Shown here one piece after another: positions 7,252-14,260 of a stretch of 20,294 bases of DNA (position 1 is the stretch's first letter; each line of letters begins with the position of its first letter). The translations under genes were made by a program, and so were the position numbers. The notes under the pieces were generated by a model. The model did not search any database and was not told the origin of the DNA. It saw only the letters and a program-made list of their open reading frames with translations. This DNA comes from JAVWGW01 sp036655915 (GTDB taxonomy: Bacteria; Actinomycetota; Coriobacteriia; Coriobacteriales; Eggerthellaceae): positions 1-20,294 of the forward strand of contig JAVVPE010000030.1 of the NCBI GenBank assembly GCA_036655915.1, read 5' to 3'.

Positions 7252-8061
7252 ATGCAGCCGGAAGAAAAATATACATTCTGCGTTGGGGCCCTGCGCGATT
7301 TTGTGCACGCAGCGGGGTTTTCCGATGTGGTGCTTGGCCTTTCTGGCGGCATGGATTCAAGCCTGGCAGCCCTTATGTGCGTTGATGCTTTTGGCGCTGA
7401 CCACACCCACGGCGCTCTGTTGCCCGGCCCCTATTCCAGCGAAAGCTCTGTTGCGGATGCACTCGCTTTGGCTGCAGCCCTGGGCATGACAACGCATACC
7501 ATTTCCATCGAAGAACCCTTCGCTGCGTTTGCGTGCGCGCTTGCCGGCGCGTGTGGAGGGGAATTGACGGGACTTGCTGCCGAAAACACGCAGGCGCGCT
7601 GCCGCATGGTGTGCCTGATGGCGCTTTCCAATACGCACGGCTGGCTGTTGATTAACACCAGCAATAAAAGCGAAGCCATGATGGGCTATTCCACGCTTTA
7701 CGGCGATACGGCCGGCGCTTTTGCGCCTTTGGGGGGTCTGTACAAAACCGAAGTGTATGCCGTCGCACGTTGGCGCAATGAATCTGCCCAACGCCGGGGC
7801 CAAACGCCTCCTATCCCCGAAAATGTTTTTACAAAGCCGCCCAGCGCAGAGTTGGCACCTGGCCAAGAAGACGAAAAAAGCTTGGGTATCGATTACCCGA
7901 CGCTCGATATTCTTTTAAGCGCCCTACTTGATCAGGGGAAATCCCCTCAAGAACTGCTTGCTGCCGGCTACAGCAGCAAGCACCTTGCCCGCATAAGCGC
8001 CACCATGCAAGCCACCGCCTACAAGCGAGTGCTCGCGCCTCCTTATCCCACCTTGCACTAA
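7252..8061 (+). CDS. nadE: NH3-dependent NAD+ synthetase
   Basis: A 269-residue enzyme that amidates deamido-NAD+ to NAD+ using ATP. The PP-loop pyrophosphatase motif SGGMDSS lies at 31-37. ENTQARCRM and NTSNKSEAMMGY are the characteristic NadE motifs for binding ATP and deamido-NAD, followed by GDTAGAFAPLGGLYKTEVY. There is no N-terminal nitrilase/glutaminase domain, so ammonia is the expected nitrogen source. It is the last gene of the rightward row, 15 nt after hypB, with AAGGG about 11 nt before the ATG. It converges with the first flavoenzyme gene, 77 nt away; I see no clear intrinsic terminator in that gap. Confidence 0.93.
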   Translation: MQPEEKYTFCVGALRDFVHAAGFSDVVLGLSGGMDSSLAALMCVDAFGADHTHGALLPGPYSSESSVADALALAAALGMTTHTISIEEPFAAFACALAGACGGELTGLAAENTQARCRMVCLMALSNTHGWLLINTSNKSEAMMGYSTLYGDTAGAFAPLGGLYKTEVYAVARWRNESAQRRGQTPPIPENVFTKPPSAELAPGQEDEKSLGIDYPTLDILLSALLDQGKSPQELLAAGYSSKHLARISATMQATAYKRVLAPPYPTLH

Positions 8062-8138
8062 ACCGAAGCCGAAGCAGAAACCCCGCTCCCGTGATTGTCG
8101 CTCGGTTGATGTGAGTGTCCGCAGGCAGATTCTTCCAT

Positions 8139-9650
8139 CTATTTTTTGCCCTTGTCTGTAGCTTCCACAATCGCTTGTCCTACACATAAGCCGAAAGCGG
8201 CGGCGCTGGCAAGTCCGCTCAGGTTGCCCTGGGCACACGCTCCGCAGCAATAGATGTTTTGCAGAGGGGCGCCGTTCGCATCAAGCAGCTGGCCGTTTTC
8301 GTTGGTCGCCGCGCCGCCGAGCGTTTTGTAGCGCTTTGGAAACTGCTTGATTGCGTAATAAGGGGCACCCAGCGATCGCAGGTGGTGCGTGCGTCCCTGG
8401 TCGTCTTTACCCTTAGCAACAACCTGGTCATAGGCAGAAAATGTGGCCTTAAGCGTTGCGGGTTCCACGTGCAGGGCGCCGGCCAAAGCGTCAAGGTTGT
8501 CGAAGGGACCCACTTTGCGTGCGGCGCTTTTCTGAAGGGTTTTTGCCAGATTGCTGGCTTGGGTGCCTTCCAAAAGTTGCTTGTCAAACACGGTCCACCA
8601 ATAGCCCAGCGCATTGCTGTGGCAGCGGTTGGCCGCCGCAGTTTTATCATCTTCGGGTGCGAAGCGCGTCCCTTGCGGGTCAAGCTGCACCACCGGCCCA
8701 AAAAGCCCCCATGTGCACGCCGCAGCAACGTCGCCAATCAAATCAGCCGCGCGATCCATGCCTGTCAGCTGCCCGCCCACATCCTTGAACAGCAGCAAGC
8801 CATCGCCCGAGGAATGCGTGGTCAAGCAGCCCACTTCGGTCTGGTCGGGCACGTTGGCAGCAATCAGTTCCTGGTTGCAGGCAAACCCGCCGGTGGCTAC
8901 AACTATTTTGTCCGCCCGCACATCCAGATAATCACCCGTTTTTTCCGATTTCAACCGCATGCCAATGATGCTGGTGTTTCCGTCGGTTATAAAAGCGATG
9001 GCACGCATGCCCAGCTTTGTGGCAAGCCCTTTATCGGCCAGGCTATCGCGCAGCGGTACCAAGACGGTTTCCATATCTCCAATGCCGCCTTCGGGCAGCA
9101 AAATATCGGGGGGAGCCCCCTGGGTAACCGCCGCCTTCGGGTCGGCAAATTTTGCACCATAGTGGGCGCTTACGCGATTTACCCACTGCGTTTGCAGCGC
9201 AAAAAGCTTCTTTTGTAGCCCTAATCCTTCCGCGCCCACCTGCTTTTTTACGGCAGCTTCGCGGGTGGCCCAGGCATCATCGACTGAAGTTGTTATGCCC
9301 GCCTTATGTTGAATGTCGGTGCCTTCCACCGTAAAAAGCCCATTTGACCCATAGCTTTCCCCGCCAAGAAGTTCTTGCTTATCAACCAGCAACACGGTCA
9401 TGGATGCTTCCAAAGGGTCGATGGCAGCCGAAAACCCCGCGATGCCGCTGCCAATAATCAGCACATCGAAGTGGGAAGAAAAGTTGACGGCGGGCGTTCC
9501 AAAAAGCGCATCACCCGCATCGGTTTCGCCGGCAGTTTTGGCCACTGTGGTGGTAACAGCCTGCTTCACCGAGCACCCGGAAAGGGCGGCGTTGGCCACA
9601 ACAACCGAGGCACCTAAGGTGCAGGCTTTAAGAAAATCTCGACGCTCCAT
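8139..9650 (-). CDS. Tat-exported FAD-binding reductase lipoprotein (flavoenzyme A)
   Basis: A 503-residue FAD_binding_2-type protein (fumarate reductase/ketosteroid dehydrogenase superfamily). The Tat signal MERRDFLK is followed by a hydrophobic stretch and a lipobox ending LSGC (Cys26), so it is probably a lipoprotein facing outside. The FAD fold begins with IIGSGIAG (65-72) and includes the later VVATGGFACN. Paralogous to the next gene: both share GGES, GIGDM, ATGGF-CNQE, APYYA/APFYA and YCCG segments. The Arg-containing GANR-type and HHTMGG-type motifs of classical fumarate reductases are replaced (SGLAS region; YKTLGG), so fumarate is unlikely. No CxxCH heme site. Start at 9650 puts RR at residues 3-4 with GGTGAG upstream; an ATG at 9677 is possible. 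Substrate unknown. Confidence 0.85.
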   Translation of the reverse strand: MERRDFLKACTLGASVVVANAALSGCSVKQAVTTTVAKTAGETDAGDALFGTPAVNFSSHFDVLIIGSGIAGFSAAIDPLEASMTVLLVDKQELLGGESYGSNGLFTVEGTDIQHKAGITTSVDDAWATREAAVKKQVGAEGLGLQKKLFALQTQWVNRVSAHYGAKFADPKAAVTQGAPPDILLPEGGIGDMETVLVPLRDSLADKGLATKLGMRAIAFITDGNTSIIGMRLKSEKTGDYLDVRADKIVVATGGFACNQELIAANVPDQTEVGCLTTHSSGDGLLLFKDVGGQLTGMDRAADLIGDVAAACTWGLFGPVVQLDPQGTRFAPEDDKTAAANRCHSNALGYWWTVFDKQLLEGTQASNLAKTLQKSAARKVGPFDNLDALAGALHVEPATLKATFSAYDQVVAKGKDDQGRTHHLRSLGAPYYAIKQFPKRYKTLGGAATNENGQLLDANGAPLQNIYCCGACAQGNLSGLASAAAFGLCVGQAIVEATDKGKK

Positions 9651-9697
9651 AGCTGACTCACCACCCTTCGTTTTCATCCCTTATATCCTGTGCTGCG

Positions 9698-9706
9698 ATA
9701 ATAACA
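9698..9706 (-). promoter_or_regulatory. Extended -10 promoter for flavoenzyme A
   Basis: The minus strand reads TGTTATTAT, an extended -10. Transcription would start near 9691, about 41 nt before the ATG at 9650. It begins just past the hairpin that ends the upstream gene's transcript, so flavoenzyme A can be transcribed independently of its paralog. Confidence 0.4.
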
Positions 9707-9709
9707 GGA

Positions 9710-9744
9710 AAGCCCGCAGGAAGGGAGATGCTTCCTGCGGGCTT
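9710..9744 (-). terminator. Perfect 14-bp hairpin, likely terminator of flavoenzyme B
   Basis: 9710-9723 and 9731-9744 are exact reverse complements (aagcccgcaggaag/cttcctgcgggctt) around a 7-nt loop. It lies 19 nt after the stop of flavoenzyme B on the minus strand. The T run after it is short (TTTCC), so termination may be partial or bidirectional; the stem itself is very strong. Confidence 0.65.
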
Positions 9745-9763
9745 AACAAAAACAAGGGATTTC

Positions 9764-11260
9764 TTACGCTTTCAGTGCTGCCACGACTGCTTTACCGGTG
9801 ATCAGGCCGGATGCGGCGTTCGGGGAAAGATCGCTGCCGCTATCGGCCACGGTCGATCCGCAGCAATACACGTTGGGGATGGGGGTGCCCTCTTTGTCGG
9901 TCAGTTGGCTTTCGGTGGTTATCTTCATACCGCCATGGGTCTTGTAGCGATAGGCGAAATGTTTCATGGCATAGAAGGGGGCAGACAGCGATTGCAAGAA
10001 CAGTTTCTTCTTGAATTCGGTATCTTCGCCCGCGGCGACCATGGCATCATAGCTTGCAAACGTTTCCTTGAGCGTATCGGCCGGAACATCCATGGCAAGG
10101 GCAAGTTCGTCAAGCGAAGCGCACGGCCCCACCAGGCGGTCGGCATTGCTCTTCATGTTCATGGCAACGTTCCATTTTTGGCTGCCGTTTATCAGTTGAT
10201 TGTCAAATATGGTCCACCAGAAGCCCAGGCCTTTTTCCTTTACCACATCGGGCGAATCGTGGCTATTGTCCTCTTTGATGAAGCGACGACCCTGAGGGGT
10301 AACCTGTACATTCGGGCCGAAGTAGCCCCAAACGGTAACCTGGGCCAGGTCGCTCATAAGATTGGCTTCCATATCCATGCGCATATATTGGCCGCCGATG
10401 GCTTTGCACATCTGATGGCCTTCTCCCATGGAATTGACCGTCAAAGGTCCCATGCGCGATTGGGAGGGCATATAGGCTGAAATCATTTCCTGATTGCAGG
10501 AAAAACCGCCGGTTGCAACGATGATTTTCTTAGCCTTAAAATCAACCGTGCCACCCTTTTTCTCGTCGTTGAAGCGCACGCCGATGGGGGTGCCCTTGTC
10601 GTCGACGATGAAGTTTGTGGCGCGCAGGTTCAGTTTGAAATTCGCTCCCTTTGCCTCAAGGCCTTTTTGCAGCGGGGTTAGTACGGTGGTCATGTCGCCG
10701 ATGCCGTTTTTCGGAAGCAGCATGGAAGTGAGCGCGCCCGTATTCATGTAATCGGTGATCGGCTGAAATTCAGCACCATAATCGGCGGCCACGCGGTCTG
10801 CCCACTCGGTTTGGTTAACGTAGACCTGATGCTTGTATTCCATGTCGTCGGTTTCGCCAGCTTTTTCAAGCACGGGCTGAAACTTCTTCCATTTTTCTTC
10901 GGGGTCGCCTTGGATACCCGCATCCTTTTGCATCTTTGATCCACTGACGTTCATAACGCCGCAGGCGATGAAGCTTTCGCCGCCAATGCGTTCCAGCTTG
11001 TCGACCAGCACCACTTTGTTGCCAGCTTCCACCGGATCCATGGCGGCCGACATGCCGGCGATACCGGTGCCCAAAATGAGCACTTCGGTTTCTTCAGTAA
11101 AGTTGACCGGCACATAGCCAACCAACGCTTCGGCAGCTGTATTTTTCGATCCGCTGCCTGAGCCTGCTGCGCAACCGGCAAGTGCGCCGCCCGCAACAAC
11201 GACAGCAGCGCCCGCGCCTGCCATCTTCAAAAAGTCTCGACGTCCTAAATTCGCTTCCAT
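9764..11260 (-). CDS. Tat-exported FAD-binding reductase lipoprotein (flavoenzyme B)
   Basis: A 498-residue FAD_binding_2-type oxidoreductase. The signal has GRRDFLK (RR at 7-8), a hydrophobic stretch and lipobox LAGC (Cys30), followed by a Gly/Ser linker typical of lipoproteins. FAD-binding starts with LGTGIAG (63-69); IIVATGGFSCNQE is the second nucleotide-contact region. Motifs of the substrate domain resemble flavoenzyme A: RFIKEDNSHDS, APFYAMKHF, YKTHGG and VYCCGSTVAD. Canonical fumarate reductase catalytic positions are not recognisable and there is no heme domain. The ATG at 11260 is chosen (strong GGGGAGGAA site 5 nt upstream, Tat motif at the N-terminus); the open frame runs 40 codons further upstream into the promoter. 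It diverges from membrane LuxR regulator 1, which probably controls it. Electron acceptor unknown. Confidence 0.87.
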   Translation of the reverse strand: MEANLGRRDFLKMAGAGAAVVVAGGALAGCAAGSGSGSKNTAAEALVGYVPVNFTEETEVLILGTGIAGMSAAMDPVEAGNKVVLVDKLERIGGESFIACGVMNVSGSKMQKDAGIQGDPEEKWKKFQPVLEKAGETDDMEYKHQVYVNQTEWADRVAADYGAEFQPITDYMNTGALTSMLLPKNGIGDMTTVLTPLQKGLEAKGANFKLNLRATNFIVDDKGTPIGVRFNDEKKGGTVDFKAKKIIVATGGFSCNQEMISAYMPSQSRMGPLTVNSMGEGHQMCKAIGGQYMRMDMEANLMSDLAQVTVWGYFGPNVQVTPQGRRFIKEDNSHDSPDVVKEKGLGFWWTIFDNQLINGSQKWNVAMNMKSNADRLVGPCASLDELALAMDVPADTLKETFASYDAMVAAGEDTEFKKKLFLQSLSAPFYAMKHFAYRYKTHGGMKITTESQLTDKEGTPIPNVYCCGSTVADSGSDLSPNAASGLITGKAVVAALKA

Positions 11261-11351
11261 GTAATTCCTCCCCTTCGATAATCTTCCCGTTCGTGCCTTC
11301 CTGTGGCGCAAACCGGCGTGCCTCACCGTATGCGGTGTGCATCTGGGAATC

Positions 11352-11380
11352 AGTGTAGAATTTGCAAGAAAAAGTGTCAC
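11352..11380 (-). promoter_or_regulatory. Promoter of flavoenzyme B
   Basis: On the minus strand, GTGACA (-35, complement of 11375-11380) is separated by exactly 17 nt from TACACT (-10, complement of 11352-11357). Both match the housekeeping-sigma consensus at 4 or 5 of 6 positions. The start of transcription would be near 11345. Confidence 0.5.
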
Positions 11381-11562
11381 GGTCAGTTTTGGACTGTTTT
11401 TCGTTGTGCCTGGTCTTTCCTATGATGCGTGCTACCGGGCTGAGAGTTCGCCTCGCCTCCATCCTGCCACCAGCACCCCGCCTCCGGTTCACGCCCTACC
11501 CCGCCTACTTGCTTGTGCGCACGCTAGGAAGATATTGATAACGAAAGCCTCTGTTTTTCAGC

Positions 11563-11568
11563 TATGAT
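11563..11568 (+). promoter_or_regulatory. -10 box placed for a leaderless transcript of LuxR regulator 1
   Basis: TATGAT ends 6 nt before the ATG at 11575, so transcription would begin at or next to the start codon. No Shine-Dalgarno-like sequence lies upstream of that ATG, which fits leaderless translation, a common mode in Actinobacteria. No convincing -35 is seen at 17 nt. Confidence 0.35.
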
Positions 11569-11574
11569 GAACAC

Positions 11575-13140
11575 ATGGGGAATTGGGGAGAAAAAAGCGC
11601 GGCGCCACGGCGTCTTGCGGGGTTGCCCTTAACCACAGGGTTGATTCTGATTGCCGGCTTCGGCTTGTTTCGTGGTGTCAACTCCAGCAGCTATCTTTCG
11701 GCCATAGGGTCGGTTGACGCAGCGTTTTTATTCGTGCCCAACATAGCATTCAACGTATCGGTTGCCATTGTGGTAATCACGCTTTCTCTTGTGGTTGTGG
11801 TTGCCGCGCAGATGGGTCGCCTTCCTGCGTTTTCGATGCCCTATCGCATCCCCATCGCTCTTCTCTGCTTTGTGCACCTGTTGGGTATGACGGGCATTCC
11901 TTCGGCGCTTCCCCCGCTGCTTGTTTTGGCGATTTCTGCGTTTTGCTTCGGTTCGTGTTCGGTGGCGTTGTCTCTTATATGGATCGAGTTTTTCGTGATG
12001 GAAAAACCCTCGATGATTATTGGGCAAATTGCTTGCGGGATGCTGCTTTCGGTGGTGTGCTCGTGGGCACTTGGTCAGTTGCCCCTGGTGGTGCAGTCGG
12101 TGCTATCGTGCACAATCTTGGGCTTTGTGGGGTGGGCAATCTTTTACCTGCGCGGGCATTTGGCTGCGGTTTTGGCGAAAGAAGGTGTGTGCCAGCCAGC
12201 ACCTGCGAATGCGCCTGCTGCTGTTGACGCAACGCTTGTGCCTACAGACCAACCCACCCTTGCTGCATCGCGACACGGGTTTTGGGAAGCCCTCGATGAA
12301 TTAAGCGATTCTCTGATTGCCTTTTTCGTGCTTGAAGCGGTCATCGGCTTGGTGAATAGCTACATGCTTGCCGGAGAGCGCATTTTCGTGGGTGCAGGTT
12401 CGGTTTCAAGCATTGCGATGGCGTTGGCTATTGTGCTGTTTTGGGTGCTGGTTGTGATGACGCAGCGCATGCCAAAAGTGTCAACGGTGTTTCGCATCGC
12501 TGCGCCACCCATCGCGGCGATGCTGGTGTTGGTGCCCTTTTTAAGCGATGCTTACAGTATGTTTTTCACGGTAGCTTTGCTTGCCAGCTACGATTTTATT
12601 GCTGTGCTGGTTACCTATCAGGTGCCTGCCGTGTGCCACGCCCGTCGTGTGGCAAGCTATGCCGTTATGGCGATGGCGCTGGGTGGCGCGCGAATATGTC
12701 TGCTTGTTGCTCTTTTGGCGGGTACGGCTGTGGGGTCTGCTCAAGGCGGTTACTTCGGCGATAACGAACAGTCACTCCGTTTTTTGGTGATTGTGGTAGC
12801 GGTGATCTATGCGCTTACGATAGCCCTGGTGTTTTTCTCGCGCGACCGCAAACGCCGCCGCCGGGCACAGGAAGGCAATGGGGATGTTGCCCCACAAGCG
12901 CGTCCCGGCGAACAGCTTCTGGAAGAAGCATGCACACAGCTTTCCTTGCAGCATGGCCTCACCGAACGCGAAGCCGAGGTGCTGGTGTATCTGGCACGCG
13001 GACGTTCCTGCTCCCATGTTGCCAATGAACTGGTGGTATCCACCAATACGATACGTGGTCACGTGCGCAACATCTACGCAAAAATCGGCGTTCACAAGCG
13101 CCAAGAACTTATCGATTTGGTGGAAGCCTCCTTGCGCTAG
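11575..13140 (+). CDS. Membrane-embedded LuxR-family regulator 1
   Basis: A 521-residue protein. Residues about 15-430 contain many hydrophobic segments (roughly 10-12 membrane helices), then a basic linker (RDRKRRRRAQ). Residues about 460-521 are a LuxR/GerE helix-turn-helix (LTEREAEVLVYLARGRS...TNTIRGHVRNIYAKIGVHKRQELIDLV). The architecture matches the transmembrane LuxR family of Eggerthella, members of which have been shown to control genes for reductive metabolism of specific small molecules. The protein would sense a compound at the membrane and bind DNA while still anchored. It diverges from flavoenzyme B, its most likely target. The ATG at 11575 has no ribosome site; no better in-frame start is visible downstream near the GGGGAG sequence. 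Confidence 0.88.
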   Translation: MGNWGEKSAAPRRLAGLPLTTGLILIAGFGLFRGVNSSSYLSAIGSVDAAFLFVPNIAFNVSVAIVVITLSLVVVVAAQMGRLPAFSMPYRIPIALLCFVHLLGMTGIPSALPPLLVLAISAFCFGSCSVALSLIWIEFFVMEKPSMIIGQIACGMLLSVVCSWALGQLPLVVQSVLSCTILGFVGWAIFYLRGHLAAVLAKEGVCQPAPANAPAAVDATLVPTDQPTLAASRHGFWEALDELSDSLIAFFVLEAVIGLVNSYMLAGERIFVGAGSVSSIAMALAIVLFWVLVVMTQRMPKVSTVFRIAAPPIAAMLVLVPFLSDAYSMFFTVALLASYDFIAVLVTYQVPAVCHARRVASYAVMAMALGGARICLLVALLAGTAVGSAQGGYFGDNEQSLRFLVIVVAVIYALTIALVFFSRDRKRRRRAQEGNGDVAPQARPGEQLLEEACTQLSLQHGLTEREAEVLVYLARGRSCSHVANELVVSTNTIRGHVRNIYAKIGVHKRQELIDLVEASLR

Positions 13141-13183
13141 GGGAGTGCGACCAAGCCAATCAAACAACAGAGGTACTTAGGGG

Positions 13184-13225
13184 CAAGCCGCAGATTCCAA
13201 CACCTGTATCTGCGTGTGCGGCTTG
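13184..13225 (+). terminator. Inverted repeat downstream of LuxR regulator 1
   Basis: CAAGCCGCA (13184-13192) pairs with TGCGGCTTG (13217-13225). A competing inner pairing, CGCAGAT (13189-13195) with ATCTGCG, uses part of the same left arm, so two alternative folds are possible. No T tract follows, so a terminator role is uncertain. Confidence 0.35.
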
Positions 13226-13290
13226 AAACCTGAGAAGTGTTGGCGAAGTTTGACCAGTACTCGTTGGCAAGTACAAAACTAGTGTTCGGT

Positions 13291-13373
13291 GGTTTGCAAA
13301 GTCCCTATTTTTGGCCAAATTCTGGGTTGCAAAGTCGCATTTTCGGGGCGATTTCTGGGTTGCAAAGTCGCAT
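13291..13373 (+). repeat. 33-bp tandem repeat, two full units plus a partial third
   Basis: Units begin at 13291, 13324 and 13357, an exact 33-nt period. The core ttgcaaagtc is present in all three; units 2 and 3 share 21 identical bases (13320-13340 and 13353-13373), while unit 1 is more diverged. The period is a multiple of three, but the region does not look coding. Function unknown. Confidence 0.75.
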
Positions 13374-13535
13374 ACGGGAGGTGGAGCGTGCTTTAAAGAG
13401 TTTATACTTGGATGTGCCCCATTGCCGCCGCCGGGGCGCTTGGCGCGTCAATTATTCGCACCCTTGCGTGTTTGGCGCTATCCGATAGTACCTTTCGCGC
13501 GTATGACCGGCGGTTCTTTGTTTTGGCTGGTATGC

Positions 13536-13544
13536 TGCTATAAC
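13536..13544 (+). promoter_or_regulatory. Extended -10 promoter of the 95-residue membrane protein
   Basis: TGCTATAAC at 13536-13544 is an extended -10; TTTGTT lies near the -35 position. Transcription would start near 13551, about 25 nt before the ATG at 13576, leaving room for the AAAGGGAG ribosome site. Confidence 0.45.
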
Positions 13545-13575
13545 GAAGCTTTTTCATCGGATAAAGGGAGTTATC

Positions 13576-13863
13576 ATGTTTGACGAAACACAGCTTGCCC
13601 CGCAAAACGGCACAAGCGCAACCATTACAATCAAGGAATGGTTGTTGCTTGATTGTGTAAGCTTGCTCAATCTTATCCCCATCCTTGGGTCGATTGCTTG
13701 CATCGTTATTTATGCCATAATCGCGTTTGGCTCATCAACGGCTATCTCGATGAAAAATCGCGTGCTGGCCAGCCTAGTTTGGTTCGCCATCTGGTTTGTT
13801 ATCGCACTGATTTTTCTGTTCGCCCTGGGTGGCCTTGGCATGTTCGCCAGCATGATGTCTTAG
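13576..13863 (+). CDS. Small two-helix membrane protein
   Basis: A 95-residue protein with a polar N-terminus (1-20), a hydrophobic segment at about 25-52 and another at about 63-90. The pattern IKEWLLLDCVSLLNLIPILG...IAFGSSTAISMKNRVLASLVW resembles a widespread small membrane protein family found alone or attached to zinc ribbons (IK-W-hydrophobic-IP-G...NyxRA-l-W), whose function is unknown. The ATG has a good ribosome site (AAAGGGAG, 5 nt spacing). It is monocistronic, between two intergenic regions, with hairpins downstream. A link to the neighbouring sensors is not supported by sequence. Confidence 0.8.
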   Translation: MFDETQLAPQNGTSATITIKEWLLLDCVSLLNLIPILGSIACIVIYAIIAFGSSTAISMKNRVLASLVWFAIWFVIALIFLFALGGLGMFASMMS

Positions 13864-13915
13864 TGCGCTAACCAATACCGAGGGCGCAAAGCGCGCGCCC
13901 ATGCGCTAGCAAAGA

Positions 13916-13950
13916 GAGCCTGCCACATGTCCAAAAGACCTGGCAGGCTC
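13916..13950 (+). terminator. 10-bp hairpin after the small membrane gene
   Basis: GAGCCTGCCA (13916-13925) is the exact complement of TGGCAGGCTC (13941-13950); inside the 15-nt loop GTC and GAC can extend the fold. It is followed by gttgtatat rather than a clean T run, so termination efficiency is uncertain. Confidence 0.55.
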
Positions 13951-14191
13951 GTTGTATATAACGGCGGCAAAGCATACGTACAGTGCGTTAATCGAGCCAG
14001 ACGAAGATTCTATAGACCTATTGCCAAGTTATGTTAATGTTGGTTAAGGAAGAATACTGCATGTGCGTTATGCTCGCGTCGGTTTTGGCGGGCCATTCTC
14101 AAATAGCAAAAAACTGGGCGGCAGTCTGATCCTGCTTTCTGGTAAAAAGAGAGCATTATATTTGCGTGAACTGGTGGAACGGATTAGCTCC

Positions 14192-14239
14192 TTGATTTTT
14201 CGCAGCACCATTATGTTATAGTAAGATACTGAGTTCTTA
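14192..14239 (+). promoter_or_regulatory. Promoter of LuxR regulator 2 with overlapping dyad
   Basis: TTGATT (14192-14197) is a possible -35, and TGTTATAGT (14214-14222) an extended -10; the 19-nt spacing is long, so the extended -10 probably matters more. A dyad TAAGA-N8-TCTTA spans 14222-14239 across the expected start of transcription, a plausible operator position. Confidence 0.45.
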
Positions 14240-14260
14240 ATCCCCAACAAAGAGAAGTCC

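Larger units (their letters stand above)
11261..11574. other. 314-nt divergent control region between flavoenzyme B and LuxR regulator 1
   Basis: No gene is seen. It holds the promoter of flavoenzyme B (11352-11380), a long leader for that gene (about 85 nt) with a small dyad CACCG-TATG-CGGTG at 11324-11337, a pyrimidine-rich stretch (about 11430-11510), and a -10-like TATGAT at 11563-11568 immediately before regulator 1. A second TATGAT occurs at 11420-11425. Confidence 0.6.
13141..13575. other. 435-nt intergenic region with hairpin, 33-bp tandem repeat and promoter
   Basis: No convincing gene. Short open frames here (for example 13237-13488) have no good start and their apparent peptide repeats are the DNA repeat translated. 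Contents, left to right: an inverted repeat at 13184-13225, a 33-bp tandem repeat at 13291-13373, GC-rich sequence, and an extended -10 promoter at 13536-13544 for the small membrane gene. Confidence 0.6.
13864..14260. other. 397-nt intergenic region upstream of LuxR regulator 2
   Basis: Two hairpins follow the small membrane gene: GGGCGC/GCGCCC near 13881-13899, and the stronger one at 13916-13950. Further right is AT-richer sequence with a possible 22-codon open frame at 14061-14129 (preceded by AAGGAAG) and the promoter of regulator 2. Nothing else recognised. Confidence 0.55.

Noticed and set aside
8062..8138. Terminator between nadE and flavoenzyme A
   Set aside because: Only a 6-bp inverted repeat with a very long loop (AACCGA/TCGGTT) was found, with no T run.
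11261..11380. 40-codon N-terminal extension of flavoenzyme B
   Set aside because: It covers the promoter and would bury the Tat signal; the ATG at 11260 has a strong ribosome site.
13291..13373. CRISPR array
   Set aside because: The period is 33 bp in total with no unique spacers between repeats; units are contiguous and only three, and there are no cas genes.
13237..13583. Two overlapping open frames with repeated peptide segments
   Set aside because: The repeats are the 33-bp DNA repeat translated. There is no good start, no family similarity and no consistent hydrophobic or charged pattern.
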